Shown here: piece by piece, positions 8,476 to 16,628 of the stretch | Numbering within the stretch: the stretch's first letter is position 1 | Layout of the letters: every line of letters begins with the position of its first letter | Assembly (NCBI RefSeq): GCF_002224675.1 | Contig: NZ_NMPZ01000028.1 | Location: 1 to 47,007, forward strand | DNA from: Segatella copri | GTDB taxonomy: Bacteria; Bacteroidota; Bacteroidia; Bacteroidales; Bacteroidaceae | DNA length: 47,007 nt | Direction: 5' to 3' | The notes under the pieces: model-generated | The model's database searches: none | Seen by the model: only the letters and a program-made list of their open reading frames with translations | Told to the model about the DNA's origin: nothing | Translations under genes and position numbers: made by a program

Positions 8476-9186
8476 TTAAACCAGTCCGCTTAAATCAAGG
8501 GTGTATTGGGTAGGAAGTTTCTGTTCATTCTTGATAAACATCAGCATATAAATAGGGAGATAAGTGATTTTTCCCACCTTCTTCACATTATCGTTACACA
8601 ACACATAGGCTTTTGAAATCTGATAGGTTGTAGAGTTCATCACATTCGTAAGCGCTTTGTGACGCTCATAATCCTTGCCCGATTTAACCTCTAAAGGCAA
8701 CGCCTCACCATTTTGCTCTATCACAAAATCCAGTTCACCCTGCCGCTTGTTGTTATAATAATACAACTGGAAGCCATGCGCCTGGAGTTCTTGTGCCACC
8801 GCATTCTCATATATCGAACCAAAGTTGATGGACGGTTCGTTATCCAAAATCTTCTGCTGGATGCCATCTGCATAAAGACTTGCCAAAAGACCAATATCTG
8901 CCATAAACAGCTTGAATAAGTTTCGGCTGCTTGACAAAATCAAAGGCATAGTAGGCTCCTCCACATTATATACCGGCAATGCTACACCGGCATCCTTCAA
9001 CCACAAGAAACTGTTCTGATAACGTGAAAACTTGATGTTTTCATTCAGGTTCTTCAATATGAAACGCTTGTTCTTGGCATCAAGCTCAGCAGGAATCCTG
9101 TCAAAGATTTCTTGAATATACAATTTATGGTCAGGGTCATATTTCGCTATATCCAAATATCCTGCAGATCTCAGTGAATAAAGTAA
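8476..9186 (-). pseudogene. Truncated AAA ATPase, DUF4143 C-terminal part only
   Basis: The visible protein is the C-terminal half of the archaeal/bacterial ATPase family with AAA_14 plus DUF4143. DIAKYDPDHKLYIQEIFDRI, FLWLKDAGVALPVYNV, LFKLFMADIGLLASL and the PD-(D/E)XK-like stretch GELDFVI...LPLEVKSG all fit DUF4143. The N-terminal ATPase domain with Walker A and B (about 200 residues) is missing. No ATG precedes the conserved part: the frame opens right after two TGA stops ending at 9187 and the first possible start is a TTG at 9156. There is no promoter-like sequence in front, and the region from 9187 to 9404 holds no matching N-terminal fragment. I read it as a decayed gene left by a deletion. 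Whether any product is made is doubtful. Confidence 0.75.
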
Positions 9187-9302
9187 TCATCACCATTTTC
9201 TATATCCCAGTTTTTCCACTCATCTGTTGCTTCCCATCATCGCAAGGCATCACAATAACGGTTAATTTGAAATCCCAAACGTCACTTAACTGATCAAACA
9301 AA

Positions 9303-9349
9303 ACAAAAAAAGAGAGAAACCAAGGAGCATAAGCTACTCGATTTCTCTC
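9303..9349 (-). terminator. Intrinsic terminator after the GNAT gene
   Basis: On the minus strand GAGAGAAA (9349-9342) pairs with TTTCTCTC (9319-9312), followed by a T-rich run (A-run 9303-9311 on the plus strand). It lies 55 bases past the GNAT stop and closes the hexosaminidase-GNAT string. The 247-base stretch 9157-9404 otherwise holds only the opening of the decayed DUF4143 frame. Confidence 0.65.
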
Positions 9350-9404
9350 TGGAGATTCTATTTTGCAGTTGTGATTTACAGAGGCAACATTCGTAGACGT
9401 TGTC

Positions 9405-9884
9405 CTACAACTCCTTGACCATAAATATAGTGGTGGCGGTATGTCCTGAGTCACCAAGGCGCTGAGGAATATGCCTGAAGCCATGACGTTCATACATGGC
9501 TACAGCATCAGAGAACTGTGGGAATGACTCGATATACAGATGACTATAACCAGCCCTGCGGGCTTCTTCAATAGCCTGCGAGAACAAAATAGCCCCATTG
9601 CCTTGCCCACGAACTAAAGGAGACAGATAGAACTTCACCAGTTCTGCATATCCATCCGGTAATCCCTCCGTGGGATAATAACCGCAGCCTCCCAGAACAA
9701 CCCCATCGTCAGCAACTATCCAATAGCCGGCATTCTTCCCAGCCATTGCATCAAAGATATGCTCCGTTCTTGGGTCATCATACACGGTGTTGACCAGCGG
9801 AGCGCCATATTCCTCAAAAACAGAACGGATGACATGAGCCAACTGTTGCTGATCCTTCTCTTCAATATGTCTAATTTCAATCAT
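9405..9884 (-). CDS. GNAT-family N-acetyltransferase
   Basis: This is a 159-residue single-domain acetyltransferase of the Gcn5-related fold. The acetyl-CoA loop is visible as LVRGQGNGAILFSQAIEEARRAGY (Q/RxxGxG/A around residues 91-97), preceded by ELVKFYLSP on strand beta-4 and followed by IESFPQFSDAVAMYERHGFRHIP, the usual C-terminal alpha4-beta7 element. The substrate cannot be read from the sequence. It may be a small amine, an amino acid or a protein N-terminus. The start (MIEIRH) fits family length. The gene begins 9 bases after the stop of the esterase remnant and 255 bases after the hexosaminidase gene on the same strand, with no TAnnTTTG in between, so it is probably transcribed with them. 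The orientation of the chemistry is unknown. Confidence 0.85.
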   Translation of the reverse strand: MIEIRHIEEKDQQQLAHVIRSVFEEYGAPLVNTVYDDPRTEHIFDAMAGKNAGYWIVADDGVVLGGCGYYPTEGLPDGYAELVKFYLSPLVRGQGNGAILFSQAIEEARRAGYSHLYIESFPQFSDAVAMYERHGFRHIPQRLGDSGHTATTIFMVKEL

Positions 9885-9893
9885 ATCAATTTC

Positions 9894-10139
9894 CTAAATA
9901 ACATAGTCCACTTCTGAATCAGTCAGAAGATGCTGCATGAAATAAACAATCTGCTTGCGCCACCAAGCCCAGTCATGGTCAACGTCATGTCCCCAGTAGT
10001 CAACCCAGGCAGGGACATTCTTCTCCTTGAGCAAGGCATCCATCTGACGGGTACTGTAGAGCAGTTCTTCCTCCCAGGTTCCCTGACCTACACACATGAT
10101 GACTTTCCCTTCGGCCGGTGACCGTTGGTTCAGGGCGTA
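9894..10139 (-). pseudogene. Esterase C-terminal remnant behind the hexosaminidase stop
   Basis: Directly after the TAA of the hexosaminidase gene, and in the same reading frame, 81 codons encode the tail of an alpha/beta-hydrolase esterase: SPAEGKVIMCVGQGTWEEEL, TRQMDALLKEKNVPAWVDYW, then GHDVDHDWAWWRKQIVYFMQ. The GHDVxHDW segment carries the His expected for the catalytic triad in this esterase family (COG4947-like). The nucleophile Ser and the whole N-terminal two thirds are absent. An internal ATG at 10097 would give a 67-residue product, but it cannot be an active esterase. The most likely history is a deletion that removed the esterase front and brought its end against the neighbour's stop codon. 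Confidence 0.7.
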
Positions 10140-12149
10140 TTATTTCACGATAATCTCATCAACAAACAGCCAGCCGCCGAAGCTGCTTGGCTTTGCCTGA
10201 ACACGGATGTAGCGGGCTGTCTTGCTGCCCTTCCAGGTAAGCGTCTTGAAATTCAGAATCGGCTCCTTGCTCGACTCATACTTCTTGTCGAATACCTGGG
10301 TGAAGTTCTTGCCATCCTCACTAACTGATACCGTATATTGAGAAGGATAGAAAATCTCAGGACCGCTGCTCTGCATGAAATCGGTACCTACACTGCTGAT
10401 CTTGGTAGAATTACCCAGATCGATGGTAACATCGAAGCAATCCTTGCCGATAAAGCCCTGCCAGCGGCCATCGCCATGAGCCCATCCGCCCATATTACCA
10501 TCCACCAGCGTCTTTTCGCCAGCTGCAGGATAATAGCGGTTGTAAGCATGGTTATAGGTTACCTTGGCACCCACAGCCTTATGCTGCACCGGCTTCATCT
10601 TCTCCTTGCGCTCACCAATCTCCTTCTTCAGCTCGAATGGGTTCACGCCTTCAGCCTTCAGATGTTCCACCTGCGCCAGGGCACGGGTCTTGAACTCAGG
10701 ATAGTTCTTGGTCTTGGTTCCGTTCCATCCTATCTCAGCCAGAGCCAAGGCACGAGGATAAAGCATGTACTCGGCATATTCAGGAGTTGGGATATGCTCG
10801 GTCCAGAGGTTCGCCTGAACACCGGTAATCATATTGCGCTCTGCCTCAGGAAGATCGCTTCCAGGCACGTAGCTGTACACCTTCTCGGTAGGAATGAAAC
10901 CGCCATTTGCCACAGGCTGGGTGCCCGGCGCATCCTGATACATATCGAAGTAGCAGTAAGCTCCCGGCGACATCACTACATCATAGCCATGCTTGATAGC
11001 CTCGTGTGCCAGTTCGGTGCCACGCCAAACCATCACGGTGGTATTCTTGGAGAGATTTCCGGCAATCACCTCGTCCCAACCCACGAGCTGTCTGCCATGC
11101 TCGTTCAGGAACTTGCCCATGTGGGAAATGAGATGAGCCTGCAATCCATCCACGTTGTTGATGCCCAGCTCCTTCATCTTCTTCTGGCAGAGGGCACAAC
11201 TGCCCCATGACTTCTTCGCAGCCTCATCGCCACCCACATGGATGTAATGAGAAGGGAAGATATCCATCACCTCTTTCAAGACATTCTCCAGGAAATCGTA
11301 GGTTCCGATGTTGCCCGGACAGAAATCTGCCTGCTTGTAAGGCTCATGGGTACAGGATAACTCAGGATAGGCAGTAAGCACCTCCTCAGAATGACCCGGC
11401 ATTTCGATTTCCGGAACGATGGTGATGCCGCGCTCGGCAGCATATTTCACCAGGTCGCGGAGTTCATCCTGGGTATAGTAACCACCCTCGGCACCCTCGC
11501 TGCCCTGCTCCAGATACTTGTTGCCATTGGCATTCCAGTCTTTCCATAACTTACCCGAACGCCAGGCTGCAAAGTTGTTGAGTCGAGGATAGCGCTTGAT
11601 TTCAATGCGCCATCCGGCAGCATCGGTCAGATGGATATGGAGACGGTTGAACTTATACTCCGACATCACATCAATCTGCTTCTTGAGGAAGGAGATAGGG
11701 AAATAATGACGGGATACATCGAGCATCAAACCACGCCACTTGTAGGCAGGTGCATCCACGATGTCGCAGCATGCGATGCCCTTCTTGGTGGTAAGCTGCT
11801 CCATGGTCTGCCAGGCACGTAGGAAACCCTCGCTGCTGGCGGCACTGATTTCAATGGCATCAGGTGCCACATGAAGCTTGTATGCTTCCGGCGAAGAGGC
11901 GTTGGCAAGCTTGGTGAACTTCACCACCCGCTTGGCAGCATCATTCACCTTGGCATTCCATGCCTTGGTATAGATGTTCTCGGCATCAGCGCCTACTTGA
12001 TTTTCTACTTTCACACCGTCGCTGGTTTTAAACACGCCCTTGCCCATCGTAACCTGCTGCGGTTTTGGCAACAGATTCTGAGCCTGAATCGGAGATGAAA
12101 GCAATAATGCCCCGAAAAGGGATAATAGATAGTTGGATTTTTTAGTCAT
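10140..12149 (-). CDS. GH20 beta-N-acetylhexosaminidase with C-terminal F5/8-type domain
   Basis: This is a 669-residue exported glycosidase that removes terminal GlcNAc or GalNAc from host or microbial glycans by substrate-assisted catalysis. A signal peptide covers residues 1 to about 24 (ends SPIQAQ). A GH20b-like N-terminal domain spans about 25-145. The TIM barrel starts at YKWRGLMLDVSRHY and contains the Asp308-Glu309 catalytic pair in HVGGDEA, with WDEV and WRGTE later in the barrel. Residues about 530-669 form a discoidin/F5/8 type C carbohydrate-binding module (GEKTLVDGNMGGWAHGDGRW, ARYIRVQAKPSS). No lipobox is seen, so it is periplasmic or secreted. The gene stands 80 bases from the oxidoreductase operon. 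It is not part of a visible SusCD locus. Confidence 0.93.
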   Translation of the reverse strand: MTKKSNYLLSLFGALLLSSPIQAQNLLPKPQQVTMGKGVFKTSDGVKVENQVGADAENIYTKAWNAKVNDAAKRVVKFTKLANASSPEAYKLHVAPDAIEISAASSEGFLRAWQTMEQLTTKKGIACCDIVDAPAYKWRGLMLDVSRHYFPISFLKKQIDVMSEYKFNRLHIHLTDAAGWRIEIKRYPRLNNFAAWRSGKLWKDWNANGNKYLEQGSEGAEGGYYTQDELRDLVKYAAERGITIVPEIEMPGHSEEVLTAYPELSCTHEPYKQADFCPGNIGTYDFLENVLKEVMDIFPSHYIHVGGDEAAKKSWGSCALCQKKMKELGINNVDGLQAHLISHMGKFLNEHGRQLVGWDEVIAGNLSKNTTVMVWRGTELAHEAIKHGYDVVMSPGAYCYFDMYQDAPGTQPVANGGFIPTEKVYSYVPGSDLPEAERNMITGVQANLWTEHIPTPEYAEYMLYPRALALAEIGWNGTKTKNYPEFKTRALAQVEHLKAEGVNPFELKKEIGERKEKMKPVQHKAVGAKVTYNHAYNRYYPAAGEKTLVDGNMGGWAHGDGRWQGFIGKDCFDVTIDLGNSTKISSVGTDFMQSSGPEIFYPSQYTVSVSEDGKNFTQVFDKKYESSKEPILNFKTLTWKGSKTARYIRVQAKPSSFGGWLFVDEIIVK

Positions 12150-12229
12150 ACGGCTTATCTATAAAAGATTAATATCAGTCCGCTAAGCTATCGACCTATT
12201 GTCTCTAACTTAGCGTACTATTTTAAAAC

Positions 12230-12778
12230 TTATCGTTCTACTTTCTCGATGATTTTCATACCCTCTTCCACAGCCTTCATATTCAGTGGAATCAGGTTAT
12301 GATGGCGCTCAGGCAACGACTTGAAGAGTGCCTTGTTCAAACCATCGGTGCTCACCACTGGGCAAACCTTCAGCAGTCCGCCCAAAACAATCATGTTAAA
12401 CACCTTAGAGTTTTTCATCTCGGCAGCCTTGTCCATCGCATCGATGCGATAAACGGTGATATCCTTGCGCTGAGGTGGATTCATGATGCCATAACCATCA
12501 TAAATCAGGATGCCGCCTGGCTTGATCTTCGGCTCAAACTTATCGAGCGATGGCTGATTGAGCACGATGGCAACATCGTAATGGCTCAGGATAGGCGAAG
12601 AGATGCGGCTGTCGCTCACGATGACCGTTACATTGGCTGTACCACCACGCTGTTCCGGACCATAAGCAGGCATCCAGGTCACCTCCTTGTCCTCCATCAG
12701 TCCTGAGTAAGCCAGGATCTTTCCCATCGAAAGGACGCCCTGACCACCAAAACCGGATATAATGATTTCTGTCTTCAT
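12230..12778 (-). CDS. 2-oxoacid:ferredoxin oxidoreductase, gamma subunit
   Basis: This 182-residue protein has the fold of the gamma/catalytic-interface domain of pyruvate or ketoisovalerate ferredoxin oxidoreductases. The N-terminal glycine motif GFGGQGVLSMGKILA (residues 9-23), MPAYGPEQRGGTANV and LNQPSLDKF are characteristic. It works with the alpha, beta and ferredoxin (delta) subunits encoded just upstream to oxidatively decarboxylate a 2-oxo acid to the acyl-CoA, reducing ferredoxin. It begins 5 bases after the beta-subunit stop and is last in the operon. Beyond it an inverted repeat CGCTAAG/CTTAGCG (12181-12187/12209-12215) may terminate transcription, although no U-run follows. Substrate (branched-chain oxo acid versus 2-oxoglutarate) is not settled by sequence reading. 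Confidence 0.88.
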   Translation of the reverse strand: MKTEIIISGFGGQGVLSMGKILAYSGLMEDKEVTWMPAYGPEQRGGTANVTVIVSDSRISSPILSHYDVAIVLNQPSLDKFEPKIKPGGILIYDGYGIMNPPQRKDITVYRIDAMDKAAEMKNSKVFNMIVLGGLLKVCPVVSTDGLNKALFKSLPERHHNLIPLNMKAVEEGMKIIEKVER

Positions 12779-12783
12779 TGTTC

Positions 12784-13548
12784 TTACAAATTTGTTGTAT
12801 CCTTCAGGTCACCCTTAGGATACTGCTTAAACATATTCTCTTCCATCCACTTGTTTGCCTCAACAGGTGAGAGCTTCCAGCCGCTGTTGCAGGTAGAAAC
12901 AATTTCTACCAGGCTGGAACCCTTGCCCTGCATACTTGCCTCGAAAGCCTTGCGGATTGCCTTCTTTGCCTTCTTGATGCTTGCCACGGTCTCCACGCTC
13001 TGGCGGGTTACGTAGCAGGTGCCCTGCAGATGGCTGGCAAGTTCGGTGATGTTCAGTGGATAACCATGAAGATCAGCCTCTCGTCCGTAAGGACAGGTAG
13101 CGGTCTTCTGACCCAACAGGGTGGTTGGAGCCATCTGTCCACCGGTCATACCATAGATGGCATTGTTGATGAAGATGATGGCGATGTGCTCGCCACGGTT
13201 CAGGGCGTGGATGGTCTCGCAGGTACCGATACACGCCAGGTCGCCATCGCCCTGATAGGTGAAGACGAGACGGTCTGGCCACAGACGCTTGATGCCCGTA
13301 GCCACAGCAGGTGCACGACCATGCGCGGCTTCCTGCCAGTCGATATCCAAATAGCGGTAAGCGAAGACGGCACAGCCCACCGGACAAACGCCCACTGTCT
13401 TATCCTCCATACCCATCTCCTCGATGACCTCGGCAACGAGCTTATGAACTACGCCATGCGAACAGCCCGGGCAGTAGTGCATCGGGGTATCGTTCATCAG
13501 CGTAGGCTTCTTATATACCAGATTCTCTGGTGAAATTATATCATTCAT
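12784..13548 (-). CDS. 2-oxoacid:ferredoxin oxidoreductase, beta subunit (TPP-binding)
   Basis: This 254-residue protein binds thiamine pyrophosphate. The TPP/Mg signature runs from GDGDLACIGTCETIHALNRG to IIFINNAIYGMTGGQ. The N-terminal CPGCSHG and CPVGC motifs supply the cysteines that in this subfamily hold an Fe-S cluster passing electrons to the ferredoxin subunit. It catalyses decarboxylation of the 2-oxo acid together with the alpha subunit. Its ATG overlaps the alpha-subunit stop by 4 bases, which indicates translational coupling. Length and motifs are those of KorB/VorA-type beta subunits in Bacteroidota. The gene symbol is left open because kor and vor types cannot be separated here. 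Confidence 0.9.
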   Translation of the reverse strand: MNDIISPENLVYKKPTLMNDTPMHYCPGCSHGVVHKLVAEVIEEMGMEDKTVGVCPVGCAVFAYRYLDIDWQEAAHGRAPAVATGIKRLWPDRLVFTYQGDGDLACIGTCETIHALNRGEHIAIIFINNAIYGMTGGQMAPTTLLGQKTATCPYGREADLHGYPLNITELASHLQGTCYVTRQSVETVASIKKAKKAIRKAFEASMQGKGSSLVEIVSTCNSGWKLSPVEANKWMEENMFKQYPKGDLKDTTNL

Positions 13549-14627
13549 TTTATTAACTTCTTTAATGCTTCAACGATTTCCTCTGGCTCTGGTACGATAC
13601 CGCCCAGACGCCCGAAGTGCTCTACTGGAGCCTGTCCATTCACAGCCAGGCGTACATCCTGAACCATCTGACCGGCATTGATCTCGGCAACCAGAATGCC
13701 CTTCTTGGTCTTTGCCAGCTCATGGAGTTCCTTCTCAGGGAAAGGCCAGAGGGTGATAGGACGGAAGAGACCCACCTTGATGCCCTGCTCTCGGGCATTC
13801 TCGATGCTCTTCTCGGCGATACGTGCCGCACTACCGAAGGCTACGATTACATAGTCGGCATCCTCCATCTGCTCCATCTCATATCTTACTTCGGTATCAC
13901 GAATCTTCTGATATTTCTCCTGAAGGGCGATGTTGCGTGCCTCCATCACCTCCGGTTTGAGTTCCAGAGAGGTCATGATGTTGACCGGGCGACTCTTTGG
14001 ACGACCGATGGTAGCCCAAGGACACTCCTTGGCAATCTCTTCCTCGGTACGGCGAGGCTTTACCGGTGGCAGCACCACCTTCTCCATCATCTGTCCGATT
14101 ACGCCATCGCTCAGAATCATCGCCGGATTGCGATACTTGAAGGCGAGGGTGAAGGCAAGATCCACAAAGTCTGCCATCTCCTGAACAGAAGCAGGAGCCA
14201 GCACGATGACGTTGTAGTCGCCGTTACCACCACCACGGGTAGCCTGGAAATAGTCACTCTGAGATGGCTGGATGGTACCCAGTCCCGGACCGCCACGCTG
14301 CACGTTGACGATGACTCCAGGAATCTCAGCACCTGCCATATAGGAGATACCCTCCTGCATCAAAGCCACACCCGGACTGGATGAGGTAGTGATGACACGC
14401 TTACCGGCGCCGGCACCACCATATACCATATTGATAGCCGCCACCTCACTCTCTGCCTGGAGAACCACCATACCCGATGTCTCCCAAGGCTTGAGCAGAG
14501 CCAGCGTCTCTATAATCTCACTCTGAGGTGTGATAGGATAGCCGAAGAAGCCATCCGCACCACATCTGATACAGGCATGGGCTATCGCCTCATTGCCTTT
14601 CATTAATGTTACTTCTTGATTTGCCAT
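13545..14627 (-). CDS. vorB: 2-oxoacid:ferredoxin oxidoreductase, alpha subunit (VorB-type)
   Basis: This 360-residue alpha subunit carries the pyrimidine-binding and transketolase C-terminal domains. AIAHACIRCGADGFFGYPIT at the start, SEVAAINMVYGGAGAGKRVI, TTSSSPGVALMQEGISYMAG and NVQRGGPGLGTIQPSQSDYF are strongly conserved in this family. The end (PVEHFGRLGGIVPEPEEI) is typical of what automated annotation names 3-methyl-2-oxobutanoate dehydrogenase subunit VorB. It starts 3 bases after the ferredoxin gene. The enzyme links oxidation of branched-chain or other 2-oxo acids to acyl-CoA formation and ferredoxin reduction in an anaerobe. The symbol follows common database usage and the true substrate preference is unproven. 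Confidence 0.88.
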   Translation of the reverse strand: MANQEVTLMKGNEAIAHACIRCGADGFFGYPITPQSEIIETLALLKPWETSGMVVLQAESEVAAINMVYGGAGAGKRVITTSSSPGVALMQEGISYMAGAEIPGVIVNVQRGGPGLGTIQPSQSDYFQATRGGGNGDYNVIVLAPASVQEMADFVDLAFTLAFKYRNPAMILSDGVIGQMMEKVVLPPVKPRRTEEEIAKECPWATIGRPKSRPVNIMTSLELKPEVMEARNIALQEKYQKIRDTEVRYEMEQMEDADYVIVAFGSAARIAEKSIENAREQGIKVGLFRPITLWPFPEKELHELAKTKKGILVAEINAGQMVQDVRLAVNGQAPVEHFGRLGGIVPEPEEIVEALKKLIK

Positions 14628-14630
14628 TGT

Positions 14631-14861
14631 TTAGTCCTCCTTCTTACGATAAACAGTGATGCAGCCGTCAGGGCAGACGATGGCGCACGAGGTACACCCC
14701 ACACACGCATCGGCATTGACAGCCTCAACATAGCGATAGCCATGCACATTGACCTTCTTCAGAGCCAATGCGATGACATCTTGAGGACAAGCTTCTACAC
14801 AGAGTGCGCATCCTTTGCAACGCTCCGTATCGACCACAATGGCCCCTTTAATTTTGCTCAT
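14631..14861 (-). CDS. 2[4Fe-4S] ferredoxin-like delta subunit of the oxidoreductase
   Basis: This 76-residue protein has two complete CxxCxxCxxxC(P) clusters: CKGCALCVEACPQDVIAL and CVGCTSCAIVCPDGCITV. It is the electron-accepting delta subunit that sits between the catalytic TPP subunit and free ferredoxin. It is the second gene of the operon: the TPR mini-gene lies 77 bases upstream and the alpha subunit 3 bases downstream. Length is normal for the separate delta chain of four-subunit 2-oxoacid oxidoreductases. Confidence 0.92.
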   Translation of the reverse strand: MSKIKGAIVVDTERCKGCALCVEACPQDVIALALKKVNVHGYRYVEAVNADACVGCTSCAIVCPDGCITVYRKKED

Positions 14862-14938
14862 ATTCTATATATTTTCTTTTTCTTATATTATCATTCTTCA
14901 CTGGAGTAACCAAAACTGCTGCTGTCCACAACAGATTG

Positions 14939-15118
14939 CTATGGATTGTAGTAGTCTTTGCAATAAAAGCTCATGATATCATCCAGCATCTCCTTGGCTG
15001 CCACGGCAGGACTCTCCGGATCGAGAGCTATCGCCTCCATATAGCTGTCGAGGGCACGCTTGAAGTCGCCTTGCTTTCGCCAGGCATTTCCTTCCTGATA
15101 ATACTCTTCTGCTGTCAT
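14939..15118 (-). CDS. 59-residue single-TPR protein leading the oxidoreductase operon
   Basis: This small gene runs from ATG at 15118 to TAG at 14939. The protein begins MTAEEYYQEGNAWRKQGDFK and continues RALDSYMEAIALDPESPAVA, a textbook 34-residue tetratricopeptide repeat (helix A with the G-x-x-W/F pattern, helix B ending LDPESP). A C-terminal helix follows, and the end is aromatic and acidic (FYCKDYYNP). There is no signal peptide, so it is cytoplasmic. It is followed after 77 bases by the ferredoxin subunit, and a near-consensus -7 element lies 32 bases upstream, so it appears to head the operon. A single TPR is too small to be an enzyme. A scaffold or assembly role with the oxidoreductase is inference. 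Confidence 0.8.
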   Translation of the reverse strand: MTAEEYYQEGNAWRKQGDFKRALDSYMEAIALDPESPAVAAKEMLDDIMSFYCKDYYNP

Positions 15119-15149
15119 TTTACTCTATATATTTTAAAGTTTTATTCTG

Positions 15150-15157
15150 CGAAAGTA
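15150..15157 (-). promoter_or_regulatory. Near-consensus -7 element of the oxidoreductase operon
   Basis: On the minus strand TACTTTCG differs from TAnnTTTG at one position. It lies 32 bases before the ATG of the TPR gene. No clear -33 TTTG is seen. It is the best promoter candidate for the TPR-ferredoxin-alpha-beta-gamma operon. Confidence 0.5.
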
Positions 15158-15230
15158 CGAAAATTATGCTAAGAAAAAGAATAAAAGCGTAAGTTTTAAA
15201 CTAAATTAATGTAGTTTTTCCATAAAATGC

Positions 15231-15340
15231 GCACACTATATTTCAAGTGTGCAATTTTTCAAGAAGAATGTGCGTTATTTCTATTATTATATTCTATTAA
15301 AACACAATTCGCCATTTACCGCAATTTTCTACGGTAAATG
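15231..15340 (-). terminator. Tandem hairpins at the end of the MATE gene
   Basis: Two inverted repeats follow or overlap the MATE stop. CATTTACCG/CGGTAAATG (15313-15321/15332-15340) overlaps the last codons and is followed on the minus strand by a T-containing stretch. GCACACT/AGTGTGC (15231-15237/15246-15252) lies further downstream with a short T-run. Either could end the trpS-MATE transcript. Neither has a strong U-tract. Confidence 0.4.
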
Positions 15341-16602
15341 ACGAATAATACGATACCCCTCAAAACGAGGTAGAGAATAAAGGCAAGCCACAGGGCGTGA
15401 TTGCCCAACAAAGGATGAAGGGCAAAATACATTCCGAAGAATGAAGCAGAAGCTACAGCGGTAGAACAAAGCATCGACTTCGACTGGGTGATGCCCACAA
15501 AAATGCCATCGAAGACAAATGCCGACATACCTGCCAGCGGAATAAGCACCGCCCATCCCAGATACGATCCCGCTGCCGCCACCACCTGCCTGTCGCTGGT
15601 CAACAAAGAGAGAAAGTTTTCTCCACCCACTATATATAATAAGGTGAAAAGAATCGCCACCACGACCCCGAAGCCCATCGTCCGCTTCACCACTTCCCGG
15701 AACGCCTCCCTATTCCCGGCTCCATAATACTTGCCGCTCAAAGCCTCTGCCGCATACGCAAAACCATCCATGAAATAAGAGAAGATGGTAAAGAGCGTCA
15801 TCAGCAGGGTATTCACTGCCAGCACCAGCGTACTCTCTCTGGAACCGGCTGCTGTAAAGAAGAGGTTTACAGCCACCAGACATACAGTCCGGAGAAAAAT
15901 GTCTCTGTTCAGAGAGAAGAATCGCTTCAGCGGTTCTGAGGCAAAGAGATGCTGGCGATAATCATATTTGCCCAACCGGCGATAGTAGAGCCGATAGAGC
16001 ACGCAGGCCATCAGAAATCCCCACCATTGGGCGATGACCGTTCCGAGCGCCACACCTTCTACCGTCATCCTGCAGACGAAGACGAGCACCAGAGAGGCTA
16101 CGATGTTCACCACATTCTGAGAGAGCGATACCACCATCGGAATACGCGTGTTCTGCATACCGATATACCAGCCCGTGAATCCATAGAGTCCGAGCACGGC
16201 GGGAGCTCCCCAGATGCAGACATAGCAGTATCTGCGAGCCAGTTCCACGACATCCGCTTCCGGCGACATAGCCCACAATCCACATCCGATGAGCCATCTC
16301 TGAAGGATAAAGAACAGCAGTCCTATCCCCACGCCAATGCCCAGGGAGCGAATCAGGAGTCTCACCACCTCGGCAAAGTCTCTCCTGCCCAATGCCTGCG
16401 AAGTCATTCCGCTGGTTCCCATCCGCAGAAAGCCGAACAGCCAGTAGATGACATTGAAGAGCATCGAGCCCACGGCAATGGCTCCGATATACGCTGCATC
16501 GCCGATATGTCCGACGATGGCGACATCTACCAAACCCAAAAGCGGTACCGTGATATTGGATATTATCGACGGTACCGCTAATTGCAATATTCGTTTATTC
16601 AC
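15316..16602 (-). CDS. MATE-family (DinF-like) efflux transporter
   Basis: This is a 428-residue inner-membrane antiporter with about 12 transmembrane helices. The N-terminus ILQLAVPSIISNITVPLLGL, then VDVAIVGHIG and GFLRMGTSGMTSQALGRRDF are the family signatures of MATE proteins, closest in style to the DinF branch. Repeat symmetry is visible in the second half (FSYFMDGFAYAAEALSGKYY). It should export cationic compounds or metabolites with Na+ or H+ influx. The substrate is unknown. It begins 26 bases after trpS and has no promoter of its own, so it is probably co-transcribed with trpS. The link between the two looks positional rather than functional. Confidence 0.9.
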   Translation of the reverse strand: MNKRILQLAVPSIISNITVPLLGLVDVAIVGHIGDAAYIGAIAVGSMLFNVIYWLFGFLRMGTSGMTSQALGRRDFAEVVRLLIRSLGIGVGIGLLFFILQRWLIGCGLWAMSPEADVVELARRYCYVCIWGAPAVLGLYGFTGWYIGMQNTRIPMVVSLSQNVVNIVASLVLVFVCRMTVEGVALGTVIAQWWGFLMACVLYRLYYRRLGKYDYRQHLFASEPLKRFFSLNRDIFLRTVCLVAVNLFFTAAGSRESTLVLAVNTLLMTLFTIFSYFMDGFAYAAEALSGKYYGAGNREAFREVVKRTMGFGVVVAILFTLLYIVGGENFLSLLTSDRQVVAAAGSYLGWAVLIPLAGMSAFVFDGIFVGITQSKSMLCSTAVASASFFGMYFALHPLLGNHALWLAFILYLVLRGIVLFVIYRRKLR

Positions 16603-16628
16603 TTATTCCAGTGTTTAAGTGACAAGTA

